From Bacteroidota bacterium (GTDB taxonomy: Bacteria; Bacteroidota; Bacteroidia; Flavobacteriales; Crocinitomicaceae): DNA of 8,924 bases. Where the stretch lies: contig SYKJ01000170.1 in NCBI GenBank assembly GCA_005798205.1, positions 1-8,924 of the forward strand. The letters run 5' to 3'. Below, piece after piece: positions 7,237 through 8,924 of the stretch. A program made the translations under genes and the position numbers. Under the pieces are notes generated by a model, which saw only the letters and a program-made list of their open reading frames with translations, did not search any database and had not been told where the DNA came from. How positions within the stretch are numbered: the first letter of the stretch is position 1; each line of letters begins with the position of its first letter.

Positions 7237-8924
7237 ATGGTAATTAAATTAAAACTACTACTTCTAAGCCTTTTATTTTCAACATCTTGGGCTTTTTCTC
7301 AATCAGGCTTAGGTACTGTTAAAGGTACTGTTAAAGACGAAACCACAAAGCAACCACTTCCATATAGTAAGGTACTTTTGATTCAAAATGGTACAACTAA
7401 AGGAGCTGCCAATACTGATTTTGATGGTAACTTTCAAATCAATGGTGTTCAACCGGGTTCCTATGATGTTGAAGTGAGAAATGCTGATGGTTATCAAACC
7501 TCTGTAACCTCTGGAGTTTCTGTTTCTCCTGATAAAATTACCTTTTTAGATAAATTAACCCTTGATAAACCAAAGGATATTAAAGAACTTGGTGTAATTG
7601 ATGTTAAAGCATATCGCGTTCCTTTAATCGATAAGGATGGAGGTTCATCGGGTGGAACGGTTACACGAGATGATATCAATCGTTTACCTGTAAGGTCTGC
7701 AGCAGGCGTTGCACAAACTGTTGGAGGTGTAAATTCAAATGAGGGGTCCGGAGCAATTTCTGTACGTGGTTCCAGAGAAGATGGCACTTATTTCTATATT
7801 GATGGTATTAAAGTTCGTGGTTCCTCGAATATCCCAAAGTCTGCTCTTGAAGAGGTATCCGTAATTACTGGTGGTGTTCCAGCAAACTATGGAGACGTTA
7901 CGGGTGGTATCATTTCGATTACGACGAGAGGTCCATCAGCAACTTATTTTGGAAGTTTAGAGGCTGTTTCATCAGGTGTTTACATCAAAGGTGAAGATAA
8001 AGATGGTTATGATGCTAAAGTTTTTGGCTTAGATAAGTTTGGATACAATTTGTTCGAAGGTATGTTGTCTGGACCACTTTGGCTACAAAAAGATTCTACA
8101 GGTAAAAAAACAAAACCAAGGTTAGGATTCCTTGTATCTGCAAATTACACAGATCAATTGGATAGTAGACCAATAAAAGATGGTGGTTTGAGAATAAAAA
8201 AAGATGCCCGTGATGCATTAATCGAAAATCCACTTAGACCTACATCAACTGGAAATGGAACCTTCCATAATGCTCTATTTTTAAGAGATGATGATTTTGA
8301 GAGAGTTGATTGGAGAATGAATGCTCGCTCTTCCAATTTTTCAGGACAAGGAAAAATAGACGTTAATACAGGACCAACTGTGAATCTACAATTTGGTGGG
8401 TCTTTAAGTTATAACGCAGGAAGTAACTATTCTTATACTGGTTCCTTACTTAATTTTCAAAATTTTGGCGCTTCACAATCTTTGGATTACCGTGTATTTG
8501 GAAGGTTAACACAGCGATTTAATAACGAAAAAGAAGGCAGTAGTTCCAAAATTAAATCCGCTCTTTACAATATTATGGTTGACTATTCTAAGTCAACTTC
8601 TGAATCGTATGATGCAACACATAAGTTCAATCTTTTTAATTACGGTCATATTGGAAAGTTTGAAACCAACAGAAAGCCTTCCTATGAATTCAATGACGAT
8701 ACGCAACAATATATCCACAACGGATTTAAAGATATTGAAGTAAAATTTACTCCTTCTGAGACAAATGCTGCTTTAGCAGCAATAACTACTCAGTATTATG
8801 ATATTTATTCTGGAAATCCAACTGGTCATTATGAGAATTTATTTCAAATTCAACAGGGAAATGCACTAAGAAATGGAGATGCCCCTGGAAGTGTTTATGG
8901 TATTTGGAGTAACATCGGTACCCC
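7237..8924 (+). CDS. TonB-dependent outer-membrane receptor with carboxypeptidase-regulatory-like N-terminal domain (3' truncated by window edge)
   Basis: TonB-dependent receptors import large or scarce substrates across the outer membrane using energy from TonB-ExbB-ExbD. The frame stays open for 562 codons to the right edge; the stop lies outside. Residues 1-22 are a signal peptide (Lys-rich start, Leu-rich core, ending AFSQ). Residues about 26-100 form a carboxypeptidase-regulatory-like beta-sandwich (GTVKDETTKQPLPYSKV, then TDFDGNFQINGVQPGSY). The plug domain spans about 139-232, with TVTRDDINRLP, ISVRGSREDGTYFYIDGIKV and GDVTGGIISITTRGP, the motifs that identify this receptor group. The rest is the start of the beta-barrel, with alternating aromatic strands. 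The start ATG is the only one before the signal peptide and has no Shine-Dalgarno. No SusD-like partner is visible, though it could lie downstream, so the substrate cannot be named. A 12-bp tandem repeat sits just after the signal peptide. Confidence 0.95.
   Translation, partial: MVIKLKLLLLSLLFSTSWAFSQSGLGTVKGTVKDETTKQPLPYSKVLLIQNGTTKGAANTDFDGNFQINGVQPGSYDVEVRNADGYQTSVTSGVSVSPDKITFLDKLTLDKPKDIKELGVIDVKAYRVPLIDKDGGSSGGTVTRDDINRLPVRSAAGVAQTVGGVNSNEGSGAISVRGSREDGTYFYIDGIKVRGSSNIPKSALEEVSVITGGVPANYGDVTGGIISITTRGPSATYFGSLEAVSSGVYIKGEDKDGYDAKVFGLDKFGYNLFEGMLSGPLWLQKDSTGKKTKPRLGFLVSANYTDQLDSRPIKDGGLRIKKDARDALIENPLRPTSTGNGTFHNALFLRDDDFERVDWRMNARSSNFSGQGKIDVNTGPTVNLQFGGSLSYNAGSNYSYTGSLLNFQNFGASQSLDYRVFGRLTQRFNNEKEGSSSKIKSALYNIMVDYSKSTSESYDATHKFNLFNYGHIGKFETNRKPSYEFNDDTQQYIHNGFKDIEVKFTPSETNAALAAITTQYYDIYSGNPTGHYENLFQIQQGNALRNGDAPGSVYGIWSNIGT
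7312..7335 (+). repeat. Perfect 12-bp tandem repeat (two copies) in the receptor gene
   Basis: GGTACTGTTAAA occurs twice back to back, encoding GTVK-GTVK at residues 26-33, right after the signal peptide. The unit is a multiple of three, so copy changes keep the frame. In this family a single G-x-V-x-D strand usually opens the regulatory-like domain, so one copy may be a recent in-frame duplication. Confidence 0.9.

Noticed and set aside
7309..7787. Two minus-strand open frames (62 and 97 codons) at 7309-7787, and another at 8154-8336
   Set aside because: They are opposite the receptor gene, whose plus-strand frame is open from 7237 to the edge with signal peptide, regulatory-like domain and plug motifs.
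1..8924. CRISPR arrays, tRNA/rRNA genes, insertion sequences, toxin-antitoxin or phage-defence genes
   Set aside because: Both strands were scanned for repeated spacers, tRNA-like cloverleaf ends, transposase motifs and small gene pairs; nothing supportable was found, and coding density leaves little room.

Overview
The window reads as a chromosomal stretch of a low-GC Bacteroidota bacterium, most likely in Flavobacteriia/Flavobacteriales. The evidence is: secreted multidomain proteins ending in a type IX secretion (T9SS) C-terminal sorting domain; a TonB-dependent receptor with the Bacteroidota-type carboxypeptidase-regulatory-like N-terminal domain; strong AT bias; and no Shine-Dalgarno sequence in front of any of the five start codons visible here. 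Genus cannot be fixed from the sequence alone.

Layout. (1) Positions 1-3771 hold two tandem, same-strand paralogous genes for secreted M43 (pappalysin/cytophagalysin-type) zinc metalloproteases; the first is cut by the left window edge. The 508 codons visible of gene 1 align without a gap to residues 222-729 of gene 2, at a constant offset of 2244 bp. (2) Positions 3768-5573 (minus strand) encode UvrC, the nucleotide excision repair endonuclease, running tail-to-tail into the second protease so that the two TAA stops share a TTAA palindrome. (3) Positions 5631-6464 (plus) encode NadC, quinolinate phosphoribosyltransferase of NAD biosynthesis, divergent from uvrC. (4) Positions 6468-7082 (minus) encode an Sfp-type 4'-phosphopantetheinyl transferase, tail-to-tail with nadC with only 3 bp between. 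(5) After a 154-bp AT-rich divergent intergenic region, 7237-8924 holds the first 562 codons of a TonB-dependent outer-membrane receptor, open to the right edge.

The genes do not form one pathway. The orientation (++-+-+) gives two convergent pairs and two divergent pairs, so uvrC, nadC and the transferase gene are each probably transcribed alone. The two proteases may be co-transcribed (54-bp gap, no evident promoter or terminator). The proteases and the receptor are envelope or secreted nutrient-acquisition functions; uvrC, nadC and the transferase are housekeeping. No RNA gene, CRISPR array, insertion sequence, attachment site or integrase was seen, and no clearly new multi-gene system. 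The most interesting signal is the protease pair: a tightly conserved catalytic core, a strongly diverged sorting domain, and two cysteines near the zinc site present in only one copy.
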